DNA from: Primula veris
Taxonomy: Eukaryota; Streptophyta; Magnoliopsida; Ericales; Primulaceae
Assembly: GCA_963682055.1 (NCBI GenBank)
Contig: OY821742.1
Coordinates: forward strand, 2,689,816-2,753,815
Length of the DNA: 64,000 nt
Reading direction: 5' to 3'
Made by a program: the position numbers and the translations under genes. Positions 44,640 to 58,357 of the stretch are shown here, piece by piece; position 1 is the first letter of the stretch, and the number at the start of each line of letters is the position of its first letter. The notes beneath the pieces are model-generated. The model did no database searches, was not told where the DNA came from, and worked only from the letters and a program-made list of their open reading frames with translations.

Positions 44640-45515
44640 AAGAGTATGATATTTTATGACCTTGCTTGGGAAATTGCATATTTCCTGACATGCTGGGGGG
44701 GGGGGGCATGTGCATTTCCTGACCTACTAGGGAGCCTGCACATATGTTTGACAGTGACGGGGACAGCTATTGACATCTGAGACTACAGTGCAGAAGAAAT
44801 AAAGACGAGATATTCAAAGATCTAGATCCCAGACAAACAACAAACCACACGTACAATATAAAAAGAAAGGCAAAAAGAAAAAGGGCAAAAATACTTTTCA
44901 TTAATGAAGATGGAATACATCATTGTTCATTACATCAATAGACAATATTACATCGAGGTCTGTTACATCAAGGTCTATTATATCAGAGATAATAATCTAT
45001 TACATCCGAGATAAAAACCTATTACATCCGAGATAAAGATCTATTACATCCGAGAAGAGCTAGTACAGAAGATCAGGCAAAGGATCAACTATATCAGCTG
45101 ACCAAGTGAGCAGGAGACACCAAAAAGAAAAAGTAAGAAGAAAGAGAAAGGAAAAGCAAGAAGAGGAAAAGAAGAAGAGTGCAAGAAAAAGAAAAAGTGA
45201 TAAGAAAGAAGAATCAAAAAGAACAATGACAAAAATCCTAGAAGTAACACAAAATCCTTAGGATCACAGGATTGATTGTTACGTCGTAATGGTGAGAAAG
45301 AAGAGAAAGAAAGAGAAAGGAAAAAAGTAGAGAGAACTAGAGATGATGAGAAAAAAGAGGACGAAGAAAGTAAAAGGAACACGATAAAAAAGAAAAGAAG
45401 CATAAGAAGGATATAAAAAAGAAAGAAAGAGAGATATAAAAAAAAGAAAAAAAAAAGAGGAAGAGATAGGAAAAGAAGGGGAAAAGCAGAGAAAGATAAA
45501 AAAGAAGGGGGAAGG
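44640..45515. repeat. Spacer with ~20-bp repeats and a purine-rich tract
   Basis: A G-run sits at about 44696-44706. Four to five units like TATTACATCCGAGATAAAGA lie at 44935-45060. From about 45115 to 45510 the plus strand is nearly pure purine (GAAAGAAAAAG...). A minus-strand open frame there (mostly Leu, Phe and Ser) is a low-complexity artefact. No gene. Confidence 0.7.
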
Positions 45516-45812
45516 TTAGGGGGAAGTCGATCGGTATCGATGAGAGGGCCCGGCAGCAGAGAGATCCCTGTCCCTCAGTGTCGGGTTCCCCCTTAGCATC
45601 TCATTCTCTTCGACTAAAGCCTGACGAGCACGTCGGCAGTAAGCCAGTTCGGATCTTAGCCAAGTTAATTCCCAAACCATCTCGGTATGGTGATAACACA
45701 TCACCTTCAATTCCTCCTCGGCATCCCTCAACAGCCTTTGTACATGGTTATAGGAGGCTTCGAAGGCCTCCACTTGCAAAGCTAATGCTGATTGGGTGAA
45801 AGGACCAGACAT
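45516..45812 (-). CDS. Small antisense coiled-coil gene 3 (98 aa)
   Basis: Single exon from ATG 45812, chosen over an in-frame upstream Met at 45884 because MSGPF matches the MSGPV start of gene 2. Helical: LQVEAFEASYNHVQRLLRDA, EEELKVMCYHHTEMVWELTW, RRARQALVEENEMLRG; then a Ser/Arg tail. A TATA box is 85 bp upstream. Confidence 0.6.
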   Translation of the reverse strand: MSGPFTQSALALQVEAFEASYNHVQRLLRDAEEELKVMCYHHTEMVWELTWLRSELAYCRRARQALVEENEMLRGNPTLRDRDLSAAGPSHRYRSTSP

Positions 45813-45896
45813 CTTAGGGAAATTATAAGATGAGGGTCTATATATGGGGGAAAATAATATGATGAGAAGTGTGGATGTAACCATGCTGTAAGCAGG

Positions 45897-45904
45897 TATT
45901 TATA
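45897..45904 (-). promoter_or_regulatory. TATA box of small antisense gene 3
   Basis: TATAAATA on the minus strand, 85 bp upstream of the ATG at 45812. Confidence 0.5.
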
Positions 45905-45912
45905 GATCAATC

Positions 45913-46446
45913 GTATGAAGGCTGGGATTGAGAGTCGCAACCATTCGCCAATGGGTATTCAGAAGCGATGGCACTCAAAAGAGGTGACTGTTCAAGAAAA
46001 ACGTTTGGATTCCCAAAAGACTCTAAAGAGTGTGAGTAATTAAAAGCCACACCTGTTCAAGAAACGTTTGGATTCTTACCAATATTTAAAGGGGGTAAGT
46101 AATAATGGCAACAAAACACGCGTCATTTTTGGGAAGGACAGAGGATCGAATAAATATCCCAGATCTTTTGCGCAAGGCTCAAGAAAACTCTGGTGATTAG
46201 GATTTTCTATGCACAAGGCTCAAGAAATCCTATTAGTCCCTAGATATAAAGAGTAAGGAGGTCCAATGGATAAGATCAAACGCAAGGCCCAAGAAAAGCA
46301 TTAATGAGGCCACAAGCGTGCGCAGTCAAAATAAATTGCATTGGGAAAGTAATTCAGATATAAACAAGAAAAAGAAATCTTTATTGATTGGTTGATACTT
46401 CGTTACAGAAGAAGCACAAAGAGGAAATACAACGAAAACAATAAAA
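45913..46446. other. Spacer with short duplications
   Basis: CTGTTCAAGAAA(AA)CGTTTGGATTC occurs twice (45989 and 46048), and CGCAAGG(C/)(T/C)CAAGAAA three to four times (46169-46295). No gene is seen. Confidence 0.5.
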
Positions 46447-46785
46447 TCATTTCATAGAAGGGCCTGCTTCGTCATTCGGCTTCCTTTTCAACCGAGCATA
46501 CACTTCCTTAAGGGCCAATTTGTAAGCCCTCTTGGAAGCGAGCTGCCTATCCCTGGAGGCCTCGAGCTCTTTGATCCGGGCACGAGCACGAATACTGTCG
46601 AGCAAAGACCTCTGGTGCTCCTTCTCTAGGGCATCCAATCGCTCGTCTAGTTCGGAGGCCCGACGAGCTTCCACTGACAGCCGGGCAACCCTCTTCTCGA
46701 GATAACGCACCTTCTGAACTTCCTCTTCCAGACGGGTAACGTATTCAGGAAGGTTGTCACCATACTTTTCAAGAGGAGAAGCCAT
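46447..46785 (-). CDS. Small antisense coiled-coil gene 4 (112 aa)
   Basis: Single exon from ATG 46785 (MASPLEKYGDNLPEYVT), preferred over an in-frame Met at 46872 because that one lies upstream of the TATA box. Strong heptads: RLEEEVQKVRYLEKRVARLS, ASELDERLDALEKEHQRSL. The C-terminus (SKRAYKLALKEVYARLKRKP) is clearly related to that of gene 5, so the two are duplicates. Confidence 0.65.
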   Translation of the reverse strand: MASPLEKYGDNLPEYVTRLEEEVQKVRYLEKRVARLSVEARRASELDERLDALEKEHQRSLLDSIRARARIKELEASRDRQLASKRAYKLALKEVYARLKRKPNDEAGPSMK

Positions 46786-46836
46786 TTGTTCGTTAATAAA
46801 GAATGAACTGCATAAAAGATACTGGGACAGTCCCCT

Positions 46837-46842
46837 TTTATA
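46837..46842 (-). promoter_or_regulatory. TATA box of small antisense gene 4
   Basis: TTATAAAAGGGG on the minus strand, 52 bp upstream of the ATG at 46785. Confidence 0.55.
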
Positions 46843-47088
46843 AGAAGAAACAAGGAGTAGGTCAAAGGTCATCTCGAATAAATACAGCCTCTTGAACTTC
46901 CCAAGAGCATTAAAGGCGAATTAACCACAGTTCCAAATCCAATTAAAATCATCCAAAAAGACATCAAGAAGATAAACAGACAAGAACAAGGAAAGGGAAA
47001 TATTTTATTAATTCCAAAAACTTCGATTACAACTGAGGAGAAGACTCCCCATTCAAGAGAAATCACGACCGAAATTACAAAAGACTAA

Positions 47089-47409
47089 TTATTTCGAGGA
47101 AGAGCCTTCTTCATCGTCATCCGAACTCGGTTTGGACCGAGCATGCAACTCCTTGAAGGCAAGCTTATAGGCCTTTTTTGCTGCCTTCTGCTTAGCCAGA
47201 TTAGCCTCGAGCTTCTTTATATGCTCATAGGCCCAATCTCGATCGGCCATCGTCACATGATGATCAGAATCCATGTCAGACAACCTTTTCTTGTAGTTTG
47301 AAACCTTGGCCACGTGTTTCTTATTCGCGGTACGAGATTTCTTGATTTCCGTTTCTAAATATGAAATATAATTAAAGGAGCTCTCACCAGTAGAACCAGA
47401 AGAAGCCAT
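47089..47409 (-). CDS. Small antisense coiled-coil gene 5 (106 aa)
   Basis: Single exon from ATG 47409, about 245 bp from the 3' LTR. MASSGSTGESSFNYISYLE is followed by charged helices (TEIKKSRTANKKHVAKVSNY, EHIKKLEANLAKQ) and AKKAYKLAFKELHARSKP, which parallels gene 4, then an acidic/Ser end. A TATA box is 55 bp upstream. It is the 5'-most of the antisense set. Confidence 0.65.
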   Translation of the reverse strand: MASSGSTGESSFNYISYLETEIKKSRTANKKHVAKVSNYKKRLSDMDSDHHVTMADRDWAYEHIKKLEANLAKQKAAKKAYKLAFKELHARSKPSSDDDEEGSSSK

Positions 47410-47463
47410 TATGTCAAGGGCAAATTAGTAGTAAAATGCCTAATTATGGAGGGAGCACACCCC

Positions 47464-47469
47464 TTTATA
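47464..47469 (-). promoter_or_regulatory. TATA box of small antisense gene 5
   Basis: CCTATAAAGGGG on the minus strand, 55 bp upstream of the ATG at 47409. Confidence 0.55.
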
Positions 47470-47652
47470 GGAGTTTTCCTCGAAAAAAGATATTAGGATA
47501 GGAAACATTAAATGCGCCCCCCTGGGAACCGTCACGAGTCTATTGCGTTTCTCGATGAAGCATTGGGAAAAATAAGACCGAAGTAACGTTCTCGACAAAC
47601 CGAACATGACTCCCCCGACATGGAAACCACGCCGAGGAAGTCAGGGAGCACT

Positions 47653-48220
47653 TGATAGAACATAAAAATCAGACCCGAATATTTTATTCGGGTCATAAAA
47701 TACCCACTTTATAAATGGGTATCCAACGCTTAAATGGGTCACCTCATATTTTTTATAGGAATTGAGGTGCTACTACCCAAAGCCCAAGCCCAATCAAAGG
47801 GGGACCCTTGTCTGAGAAATCCCTGGGATGAAGACATTTGTCAATATCCTAGAAGGCGCAGTTGCCTATAAATAGCCCACTACCCCTCCTAGAAAAGGAC
47901 CAGAAAATCTATCCAAAAAATATAGAGAGAAGTTAAGAAAAGAGAGAAACTAACCAAAGCATATCACTTCGAGAAACAAACCGAGAAAAGACAGCCGAGC
48001 ACCGAATAAAAGAGGAGAAAGATCAAGACGAGAGATTAAATAGTTATATCGAGCATAATTGTAAAATCGGAATACGAATCCGAACAAGTGTAATAGTCCG
48101 AACAAGGACAATAATCCGAGTAATAATAAAGATCAGGAAGCATCATTTATTCACGGTCGATTTGTCATTTTATCTTTGTTGAAAAGCCTAACGCAACCGA
48201 CCAAAGTTATGGCTTTATCA
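47653..48220 (+). repeat. 3' LTR
   Basis: Identical to the 5' LTR except for two substitutions and one missing T. Followed by the target duplication CTATC. Confidence 0.95.
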
Positions 48221-48225
48221 CTATC

Positions 48226-48275
48226 AGAACCCAAAAACCAACTATGAATCCAATTGTAATACTGTCAATAATTAA
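48226..48275 (-). pseudogene. RLP unit 2 relic, right part
   Basis: AGAACCCAAAAACCAACTAT and the following ~30 bp match the membrane-anchor coding region of RLP unit 3 (55315-55362) with several substitutions, continuing the piece at 30790-30814. The rest of this gene copy is not recognisable. Confidence 0.7.
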
Positions 48276-48439
48276 TGTAACAGTATTGAGCATCAAAGTT
48301 GAAAGAAAGACTAAATAAAATCATAATCATTATATTACGTATCTAGTTAGTATGAGTATAAATTAACTTCATAGTGGTTCCTACTTAGTATGACTGGCTT
48401 ACAGATGTACACCAGGACTTGGGTCTTTGGTCAAGATTA

Positions 48440-48605
48440 CACTATAAAATAATATTTGATTTATTTAGAGTCAAAAGTTGTCACAAATCTGTCGCAAATT
48501 GACTAAACTGTCACAAAACCGTCACAAAAACCGTCGCTAATAAGCTCGTAACAAAAAATACCATCACTAATCCCGTTGCTATTTGAGTATTTTTTTTTTT
48601 TAGTG
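48440..48605. mobile_element. Small CACTA-derived element
   Basis: About 166 bp begins CACTATAAAATAA and ends TTTTTTTTTTAGTG, so CACT(A) termini are inverted. The interior has repeated GTCACAAA(A/T)CCGTC. The flanking trinucleotides (TTA/TAA) do not form a convincing duplication. Confidence 0.5.
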
Positions 48606-50109
48606 TAAATCGATTTTTGGAAAGCTTTGGGAAAAAAAATTATTCCATATATTTATATTCTATTCTGCAACTAGTACTTAGGGATGGCGCACAAAAATCT
48701 AATCCCATCTTATCCAGTCTCATCCATCGGATTTTGGATTTGTTTTTTCTCGGATCCGGATTTTATTGTAAAAATATTCCCAAAATAATTGAACCATACC
48801 CAAACCTAAACGGTTCTCGATTGGTTTCAGATCCGATTTTTTTATATTATTATTATATATTTCAGTGTTTAAGGAAGTTTCCTCTTTATTTTTTAAAACC
48901 AATAAATTACGACAAAGATGACATATGGGACCGTTAATTTTTTTTTGTTAGTACAATAACAATAAACGGTATAAAAAAAATTGGAGTTTAAAACTTATCT
49001 GACTTGTCTATTGATCTAAAAATTTAAACGTTAATTTTTTTTTGTTAGTACAATAAATATAAACGGTATAAAAAACCAAAAAAACTTGGAAATAGCGGTG
49101 ACACCCCCTTCCCCCTAGTTCCGCCTCTGTCTATGCCAATCTAGTTTGAAATATAAACATTATAGCATTGATAAAAAATTATCTAGTTTGAGATATTATA
49201 ATTAGATTATTAAGAGAGCAAAATTATCTTGTGGAAACTGGAAAATCAAGCCTTTGTTTGGTGGCAGAATATATATTTTACCTGTAACTTTAATCTGTGC
49301 TCTTGTTTATTTGGATATAAGTTGGATGCTAGTGCTGTCACTTTCACTTTCAATCATGTCATTAAATGAGAAAATGAGTCTTTATTTTCAAGTGAGTATT
49401 AAATAAAACGAAACGAACCGAATAAAACTCTGTTCATGTTCGGTTCATGAACTAAAACCCTTGTTCATGTTCAGTTCATATTCATTTAAATACGAACGAA
49501 TATTTGACGACATGAACCGAACATTTGACGAGCCGAACACGAGTTGTTCGTGAATATCTAATTTCTTCCAAAACATTCAATAATTAATAATTAAAAAAAA
49601 ATGTATTTTTCTTTCTTTTTAAAATATATTTTAATTTTATCATATATTACTATATTGTTAAATATGATAAAATAGTTCACATATAATTTTAAGTTTATAT
49701 ATTGTATAAATTATTTTTTACATATGTATGATTATTTTAACAAGTTGAACATTTAACGATAAAATCGGTGAATATATTTATAGTATGATGATATAAATTA
49801 ACATAATAAGTTCAAAATAATACAAACATATCATTTATATCATGCGATATTAGTTTTTGTTAAATCACTGATAGATTTAGTTTTTATTTTATCAAACTTT
49901 ATATATAGTTACACGAACACGAGATTAGACGAACCGAACAGAGACATGTTCATGTTCAGTTCACTTAATAGACGAACACTATATTTTTGTTCATTCTCAT
50001 ATTCATTTATAAATAAACGAACATGAACCGAATATTAATCGAGCCGAACACGAACGATTTCACAAACATCTCATCTCATTTACGGACCTATTCGTCTATC
50101 AAGTGGCCA
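48606..50109. repeat. AT-rich spacer with a GTTCATGTTCGGTTCATG-type inverted repeat
   Basis: 48935-49075 contains GTTAGTACAATAA(C/T)A(A/T)TAAACGGTAT twice. 49395-49560 and 49910-50095 are imperfect inverted copies of a sequence rich in GAACCGAACATGAAC motifs, probably the arms of a foldback-type element. No gene. Confidence 0.5.
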
Positions 50110-51960
50110 AATAGACTGTGTAAAATTAACTTCATAGTTGGTCCGACATTAGTACGAGTGGTTCGCCAATAGAGACCAGTACTTGTTTATATTTATATAC
50201 TATTGAATTAAATTGCAACCGAGTGTCTTTAGAACAGTTCCCATCAAAGCCAACTTTCCACAGACACTAGTAAAAGGATTGAGTTATTGTGACCCATAGG
50301 ATAATGAGACTACTAATTGGGCTTGAGTAATAATTTATCCGTTCCTATTTAATTATCCATTATGAAACTACGTGCAATTATGACCGGTCAAAAACTTGTA
50401 TCAAAATTGTCGGAATGAAAATTTTCAAAAGTTAGATCATATAGTTCAAATGTTAAATTTTATGATTAAATTTTAAAAAAATTCATTTTGACAATTTTGA
50501 TATAAATTATAAGCCGGTCAAAATTGCACATAGTTTCGTAATGGATAATTAAATAGGAACGGACGGAGTAAATTGCAACAGGGTGTCTTTAGAACAGTTC
50601 CCATCAAAGCCAACTTTCCACAGAGACTAGTAAAAGGATTGAGTTATTGTGGTCCATAGGATAATGAGACTATTAATTGCGCTTGAATAATACTTCATCC
50701 GTTTCTATTTAATTATCCATTACGAAAGTTGATAATATAGTTCAAATGTTAAATTTTATGATAAAATTTTAAAAAAATTCATTTTAACAATTTTAATATA
50801 AGTTATAACCCGGTCAAAATTGCACATAGTTTCGTAATGGACATTTAAACGAGAACGAATAGTAAATTGCAACCGAGTGTCTTTAGAACAGTTCCCATCA
50901 AAACCAACTTTCCACAGAGACTAGTAAAAGGACTGAGTTATTGTGGGCCATAGTATAATGAGACTACTTATTAACTTTATCCGTTTCTATTTAATTGTCC
51001 ATTACGAAAGTTGATAATATAGTTCAAATATTAAATTTTATGATTAAATTTTAAAAAAATTCATTTTAACAATTTTAATATAAGTTATAACCCGGTCAAA
51101 ATTGCACATAGTTTCGTAATAGACATTTAAATGAGAACGAACGTAGTAAATTGCAACCGAGTGTCTTTAGAACAGTTACCATTAAATCCAACTTTCCACA
51201 TAGACTAGTAAAACGACTGAGTTATTGTGGCCCATAGGATATTATGATAATGAGAATACTTATTGAGCTTGAATAATACTTTATTCGTTATTATTTAATT
51301 GTTAATTATGAAAATACGTGCAATTTTAACCGGCCAAGAACTTCTATCAAAATTGTCGGAATGAAAATTTTCAAAAGTTGATAATATAGTTCAAATGTTA
51401 AATTTTATGATTAAATTTTAAAAAAATTCATTTCGACAATTTTGATATAAATTATAAACCGGTCAAAATTGCACATATTTTCGTAATGGACAATTAAATA
51501 TGAACGGACGGAGTAAATTGCAACCGAGTGTCTTTAGAACAGTTCCCATCAAAGCCAACTTTCCACATAGACTTAGTAAAAGGATTGAGTTATTGTGGCC
51601 CATAGGATAATGAGACTACTTATTGCGGTTGATTACGAAACTACGTGCAATTTTAACCGACCTAGAACTTTTATCAAAATTATCGGAATGAAAATTTTCA
51701 AAAGTTGATAATATAGTTCAAATGTTAAATTTTATGATTAAATTTTAAAAAAATTCATTTCGACAATTTTGATATAAATTATAAGCCGGTCAAAATTGCA
51801 CATAGTTTCGTAGTGAATAATTAAATGGGAACGGACAGAGTAAATTGCAACCGAGTGTCTTTAGAACGGTTCCCATCAAAGCCAACTTTCCACAAAGACT
51901 AGTAAAAAGATTGAGTTATTGTGGCCCATAGGATAATGTGAGTACTTATTGAGCTTGAAT
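50110..51960. repeat. Tandem array of RLP 5'-flank units with an embedded MITE
   Basis: Six units begin AATTGCAAC(C/A)(G)(A/G)GTGTCTTTAG at about 50211, 50571, 50865, 51151, 51514 and 51843; spacing is 286-363 bp. Each has ACTAGTAAAAGGATTGAG and TTATTGTGG(C/T)CCATAGGA, related to 3593-3640 in the RLP 5' flank, plus a Stowaway-like inverted repeat (TATTTAATTATCCATTA, ACGTGCAATTTTAACCGG and their partners). Units differ by internal deletions in the MITE. It is best read as the amplified 5' flank of the RLP unit 2 relic. Confidence 0.75.
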
Positions 51961-52541
51961 AATAAGCTACAAAAAATAGTAACTACTCCCATTTTAATAA
52001 AAAATTGATCAAAAGCAAGTTTTTTTTTTATTGTATTACGATTGAAATCATAAAAGAATAACGTTTCAATCCTTCCCATATCAGTGGGAAAAAAATCATA
52101 TATAATCATTCATTCCCATTTAAAGTTAATGCTTGTCTACATGCAAATATACATTTACATGCAGTCGAGGTGCTTTAAAATGAAATTGGAAACAAAATAG
52201 TACTAATTTATCTGTATAAAATGATCAAATGATAAACCATTTACTAGTGTGAGTAATAGGAGAAAGAGAAAAGAAAGGCATATATGCCTAAATTGGAAAC
52301 TTATTAGTGTGCTGTGAACTAAATTAGATAATTCATCCTATTTTTAAATGCAGCTTCTGAACTCCGGCCAGACACTTCTCGTTATTGGAATTTATCAGTT
52401 TTCTTTATCAGAAATTCTGGAACACGGTTATTGTAACTTTATCCAGTTTGTGAAAATGTAAAAGAAAAGTCTATATGGGTATTCTTGAAAGTAAAAAAAA
52501 CAAATTGAAAAAGACACTATGGAGCGTCTGTTTTTATTTAA
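51961..52541. other. Unassigned AT-rich spacer
   Basis: Downstream (3') side of the glutamate dehydrogenase fragment; its 3' UTR may extend here on the minus strand. No other feature is seen. Confidence 0.4.
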
Positions 52542-55182
<2,641 letters not shown>

Positions 55183-58100
55183 TTACAACTGTCCTCTTTT
55201 ATTTGAAAAGATATAGCAGCATCTAGATATAAAATCCGAGAGCTTAAACCAAGCACTATCTAATGCTCCAAAATAAGTAATTCTCCACGATTTGCTGAGA
55301 ACTAAGGGACCTATTAGAACCCAGAAACCAAATATGAATCCTATTGCAATGCTGCCAATAAACCACAAGTCTAGATATTCATCACTTTCTTCTTCAACTC
55401 CAAGCACAACTTTCGGTACTATCTTGTTCTCATTGCATTTTCCAAGAGGTGGCCCACAGAGCTTGTTACCGCCGAAGCTGGATTCATTAAAGCTTTGGAG
55501 TTGAGTACTTGTAGGAATTTTCCCTGTGAAATTGTTATTGGACAAGTTCAAGTAACTTAAGGAACTTAATCTCGACAAGCTCAATGGAAGTTCACCTGAA
55601 AGTTGGTTTAGAGAAAGATCTAAGCTTTCTAGTGATTGCATTTCACCGACGTTGACTGGAACTAAACCTGAAAAGTGATTCCGAGACAAATTCAGGAACC
55701 TCAAACCTGCAAGTCTTGTTAATCCCTCTGGGATCGAACCTGATAAGTTATTCGATGAAAGATCCATGAACTTCACCAACATGATTATTGAATTATATTC
55801 GTTCTCAATCCCTTTTGTCACCAAAACTCCATAATCATATGTATGGACTTTTTGTGAACCATCATATTTTGTCGAAAACCCTTGTCCTGCGTAGTTCATA
55901 TTCAATTCCGTGTTTCTCAGAGCACTGAAATTAGTAAAGCACTTTGGCACTAACCCAGAAAGGCTATTGTGAGCAAGGTCCAAAATCTGAAGCGATTGAA
56001 GATGACATAGTTCATTTGGAATCTTTCCGTGGAACCTATTAGAGTGAAGATTCAAATTTACCAATTGTGGAAATGACCTACCCACCCAAGTAGGTATATT
56101 TCCTGAAAATTGATTTCCTCCAAGGTCAATTGTTTGCAACATCGTACAATCTTGTAGAGTCTGAGGCAACTTTCCCGAGAGATTGTTATTATGCAAGTGT
56201 AGATTCCTAAGATTATATGCACCTCGAATTGAGTTTGGGATGGGACCATGCAGATGATTGTTGTCTAATTTTAGATGATATAGATTTGTCCAATTCCCGA
56301 AGCAGTCAGGAATACTCCCTGACAAAAGATTATATCGAAAATTTATGAAGCGACTATTTGAGTTAGTCTGATTACAAAAGAATTGGTGAATAGATTCGGA
56401 GAAAGAATTGTTCGAAAGATCTAGCCAATATGCTTCAGACATGAATGTTGATAATGGACCAGTGAAATGGTTTGAACTTAGATCGGCGAATGAACGAAAA
56501 CTATCAAACCTAATTATTCCATCATTAGGAATCTCTCCATAAAATCCATTAGATGATAAATTTAGGTAAAACAAAGCTCCATGGGTCGTATTCCAGAACT
56601 TGGTGGGAATAAAATCCGATATTCCTGTGTTTGAAATGTCTAACTCATTTAGTTGTTTTTGTGATTGCAGCCAAGAAGGGAATCGGGGTCCGAGATACCA
56701 ATTTCTCAAATCCAAAACTTGAAGTTGAAAGGGAGGAATCCAGACATCACGAGATTGCCACGTCAGCTTATTTCCCGATGCAGTTAGGGACCTTAATCTC
56801 TTAAGATTTGCAAAATGAAGGTCTGTAATGACACCTTCCATCGAGTTCCCATGGAAGAGAAGTGTTTCTAACATTGTAAGTTTCCCTATAACTTCAGGCA
56901 GGGTTCCATTCAATAGATTAAAAGAAAGATCTAAATACTTCAAGTTTGATAATCTTGCTAATGAATATGGAATTGTACCTGAGATGAAGTTATTAGGAAG
57001 TCTAATAGAGACTAAATTTGTAAAATGGCCAATCTCATATGGTAAGTGCCCAGTGACATTAGCTCCATCTAACTCCAGTACTTCCAATCTCTTAAACATG
57101 AAACTCCTAAGGAAATTTCCTATGTCCAACATATAGAGATTATTATACGACAAGATAATACCCTTCAAGTTGCGGAGCTTTCCCAAGGATACTGGCACCG
57201 ACCCCTCCAGTTTATTGCCGCTCAGATCGAGACTAGTTAGAGAAGTTAAGTTACCTATTTCATTTGCGATGACACCTTCCAACATATTATTAGAAAGATC
57301 AACTTCTTCAAGATATTGGAAACTATAAAACCACTTTGGTATTCTCACACCAGAACCTTCATTCCCATGGTTGAAGAAGGATTTTATCAAGGTCGTGTTT
57401 TTAAGAGCACATGGAAATGGATTGTCAGAAAATGATCCTCCGCCTATGTTTATGGAGACTAGACGAGGGAGATTAAATAGCCACTCAGGAACAGGTGACC
57501 TGAACTGGTTATAAGAAAGGTCGATAATCGAGAGTGAAGTAAAGTTAACACTGGTAATCGAAGGTGAAATATCTCTCAAATTACAACCAGACAAGTGCAG
57601 TTCAAGTAGAGAAGGGAGCATGCTCGTCGCATGTTCCCAACCTATTTTCTCCCTCAGGTTTAGCCCAGACATATCGAGATATCGTAATGAAACAAGACCT
57701 GAAATCCATCTGAAACTATCACTACTTAGACCGGAGTTACCTCCAAAATCAAGATGGCGGATCCTGGATAGATTTCCAAGTTGATGAGGGATATTCCCGC
57801 TAAACCAAGAATCTGAAAAATTGAGGTACCTCAAACTTGTAATGGAGCCAATGAAGCTAGGTATTGGACTGTAATCAAAACCGTTGCTGCTCAAGTCGAG
57901 ATGACGGAGGTGCTTCAGATCAAGCAACGATGGATTAATCTTGCCACCTAATTGATAAGAATAAGATAAGTATCCATCATCATCTAACAGCACCTCATAT
58001 GGACCTCGGAGTTTAATTTTAGTGACGTGGCCAGTGAAGTTGCTGCATACGATTCCATACCATGCACAACAGTCATTGCCTACCCATGAGGATAGGAAGT

Positions 58101-58323
58101 TCGAAGGGCCGGATAAATCATGCTTGAACTTAAGAAGAGCTTGCCTCTCAGTTTCAAAGCAACGAGTACCCAAGCTATCACTACTCGCACTAGATAAGTA
58201 GCAACAATGGAATGTAGTGGCAGCGAAAAAGCAACAATAAAGTGAAATAAGAAGTTTAGTATAGCTCATGATTGAACCTGTATTGATAAATATATTTGAT
58301 TTGGTGTATGTAGTTTTGGACAT
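55183..58323 (-). CDS. LRR receptor-like protein, EIX-type (RLP unit 3), intact
   Basis: Single exon, 1046 aa; no kinase domain. A signal peptide (better from Met19, at 58269: [15 protein letters not shown]) precedes the LRRNT_2 cap ([16 protein letters not shown]...[11 protein letters not shown]). More than twenty extracellular LRRs follow (xxLxxLDLSxNxLxGxIP), with the usual non-LRR island before the last repeats (around [16 protein letters not shown]...VTKGIENEY). Then come the C-terminal cap with [11 protein letters not shown], an acidic juxtamembrane EEESDEY, one membrane segment (~986-1010, [18 protein letters not shown]) and a 36-residue cytoplasmic tail. Architecture and motifs match plasma-membrane immune receptors of the tomato EIX1/EIX2 group, which signal through SOBIR1-type partner kinases. 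The ligand cannot be predicted. It is the only complete member of the three-unit cluster. Confidence 0.92.
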   Translation of the reverse strand: MSKTTYTKSNIFINTGSIMSYTKLLISLYCCFFAATTFHCCYLSSASSDSLGTRCFETERQALLKFKHDLSGPSNFLSSWVGNDCCAWYGIVCSNFTGHVTKIKLRGPYEVLLDDDGYLSYSYQLGGKINPSLLDLKHLRHLDLSSNGFDYSPIPSFIGSITSLRYLNFSDSWFSGNIPHQLGNLSRIRHLDFGGNSGLSSDSFRWISGLVSLRYLDMSGLNLREKIGWEHATSMLPSLLELHLSGCNLRDISPSITSVNFTSLSIIDLSYNQFRSPVPEWLFNLPRLVSINIGGGSFSDNPFPCALKNTTLIKSFFNHGNEGSGVRIPKWFYSFQYLEEVDLSNNMLEGVIANEIGNLTSLTSLDLSGNKLEGSVPVSLGKLRNLKGIILSYNNLYMLDIGNFLRSFMFKRLEVLELDGANVTGHLPYEIGHFTNLVSIRLPNNFISGTIPYSLARLSNLKYLDLSFNLLNGTLPEVIGKLTMLETLLFHGNSMEGVITDLHFANLKRLRSLTASGNKLTWQSRDVWIPPFQLQVLDLRNWYLGPRFPSWLQSQKQLNELDISNTGISDFIPTKFWNTTHGALFYLNLSSNGFYGEIPNDGIIRFDSFRSFADLSSNHFTGPLSTFMSEAYWLDLSNNSFSESIHQFFCNQTNSNSRFINFRYNLLSGSIPDCFGNWTNLYHLKLDNNHLHGPIPNSIRGAYNLRNLHLHNNNLSGKLPQTLQDCTMLQTIDLGGNQFSGNIPTWVGRSFPQLVNLNLHSNRFHGKIPNELCHLQSLQILDLAHNSLSGLVPKCFTNFSALRNTELNMNYAGQGFSTKYDGSQKVHTYDYGVLVTKGIENEYNSIIMLVKFMDLSSNNLSGSIPEGLTRLAGLRFLNLSRNHFSGLVPVNVGEMQSLESLDLSLNQLSGELPLSLSRLSSLSYLNLSNNNFTGKIPTSTQLQSFNESSFGGNKLCGPPLGKCNENKIVPKVVLGVEEESDEYLDLWFIGSIAIGFIFGFWVLIGPLVLSKSWRITYFGALDSAWFKLSDFISRCCYIFSNKRGQL

Positions 58324-58345
58324 GATTTAGTGTGAAGACTATGGT

Positions 58346-58357
58346 TGATATATATAA
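58346..58357 (-). promoter_or_regulatory. TATA-like element of RLP unit 3
   Basis: CTTATATATATC on the minus strand, 25-35 bp upstream of the first ATG; conserved in unit 1 near 2306-2316. Its closeness to the first ATG supports translation from Met19. Confidence 0.5.

Larger units (their letters stand above)
30815..48220 (+). mobile_element. Ty3 retrotransposon, Tat lineage (Retand-like), 17.4 kb
   Basis: LTRs of 569 and 568 bp (TGATAG...TTATCA) are flanked by the 5-bp duplication CTATC (30810-30814 and 48221-48225). It has a tRNA-Asp-type PBS, gag-protease, and pol with RT, RNase H, a second archaeal-type RNase H and integrase, but no chromodomain. The second RNase H is the hallmark of the Tat lineage. 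Ten kb between pol and the 3' LTR carry an 86-bp tandem repeat and antisense genes, as described in smaller form for Retand elements of Silene. The LTRs differ by two substitutions and one 1-bp indel, so the insertion is young. The polypurine tract is weak (AGGAAGTCAGGGAGCA, ending just before 47653). Confidence 0.93.

Noticed and set aside
45089..45403. 104-aa Leu/Phe/Ser-rich frame that looks like a membrane protein
   Set aside because: Reads through a purine-rich low-complexity tract; no Met context, promoter or conservation evidence.
30815..48220. An envelope gene or retrovirus-like status for the element
   Set aside because: The region after pol has only coiled-coil and transposase-like antisense frames; no signal peptide or membrane-anchored protein is encoded there.
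48617..48937. 106-aa plus-strand frame
   Set aside because: AT-rich spacer with repeated motifs; no domain and no splice or promoter support.
49050..49140. A transposon terminus at the GTTCCGCCTCTG-type sequence near 49120
   Set aside because: It resembles phrases seen at ends of plant transposons, but no partner terminus or duplication could be found.
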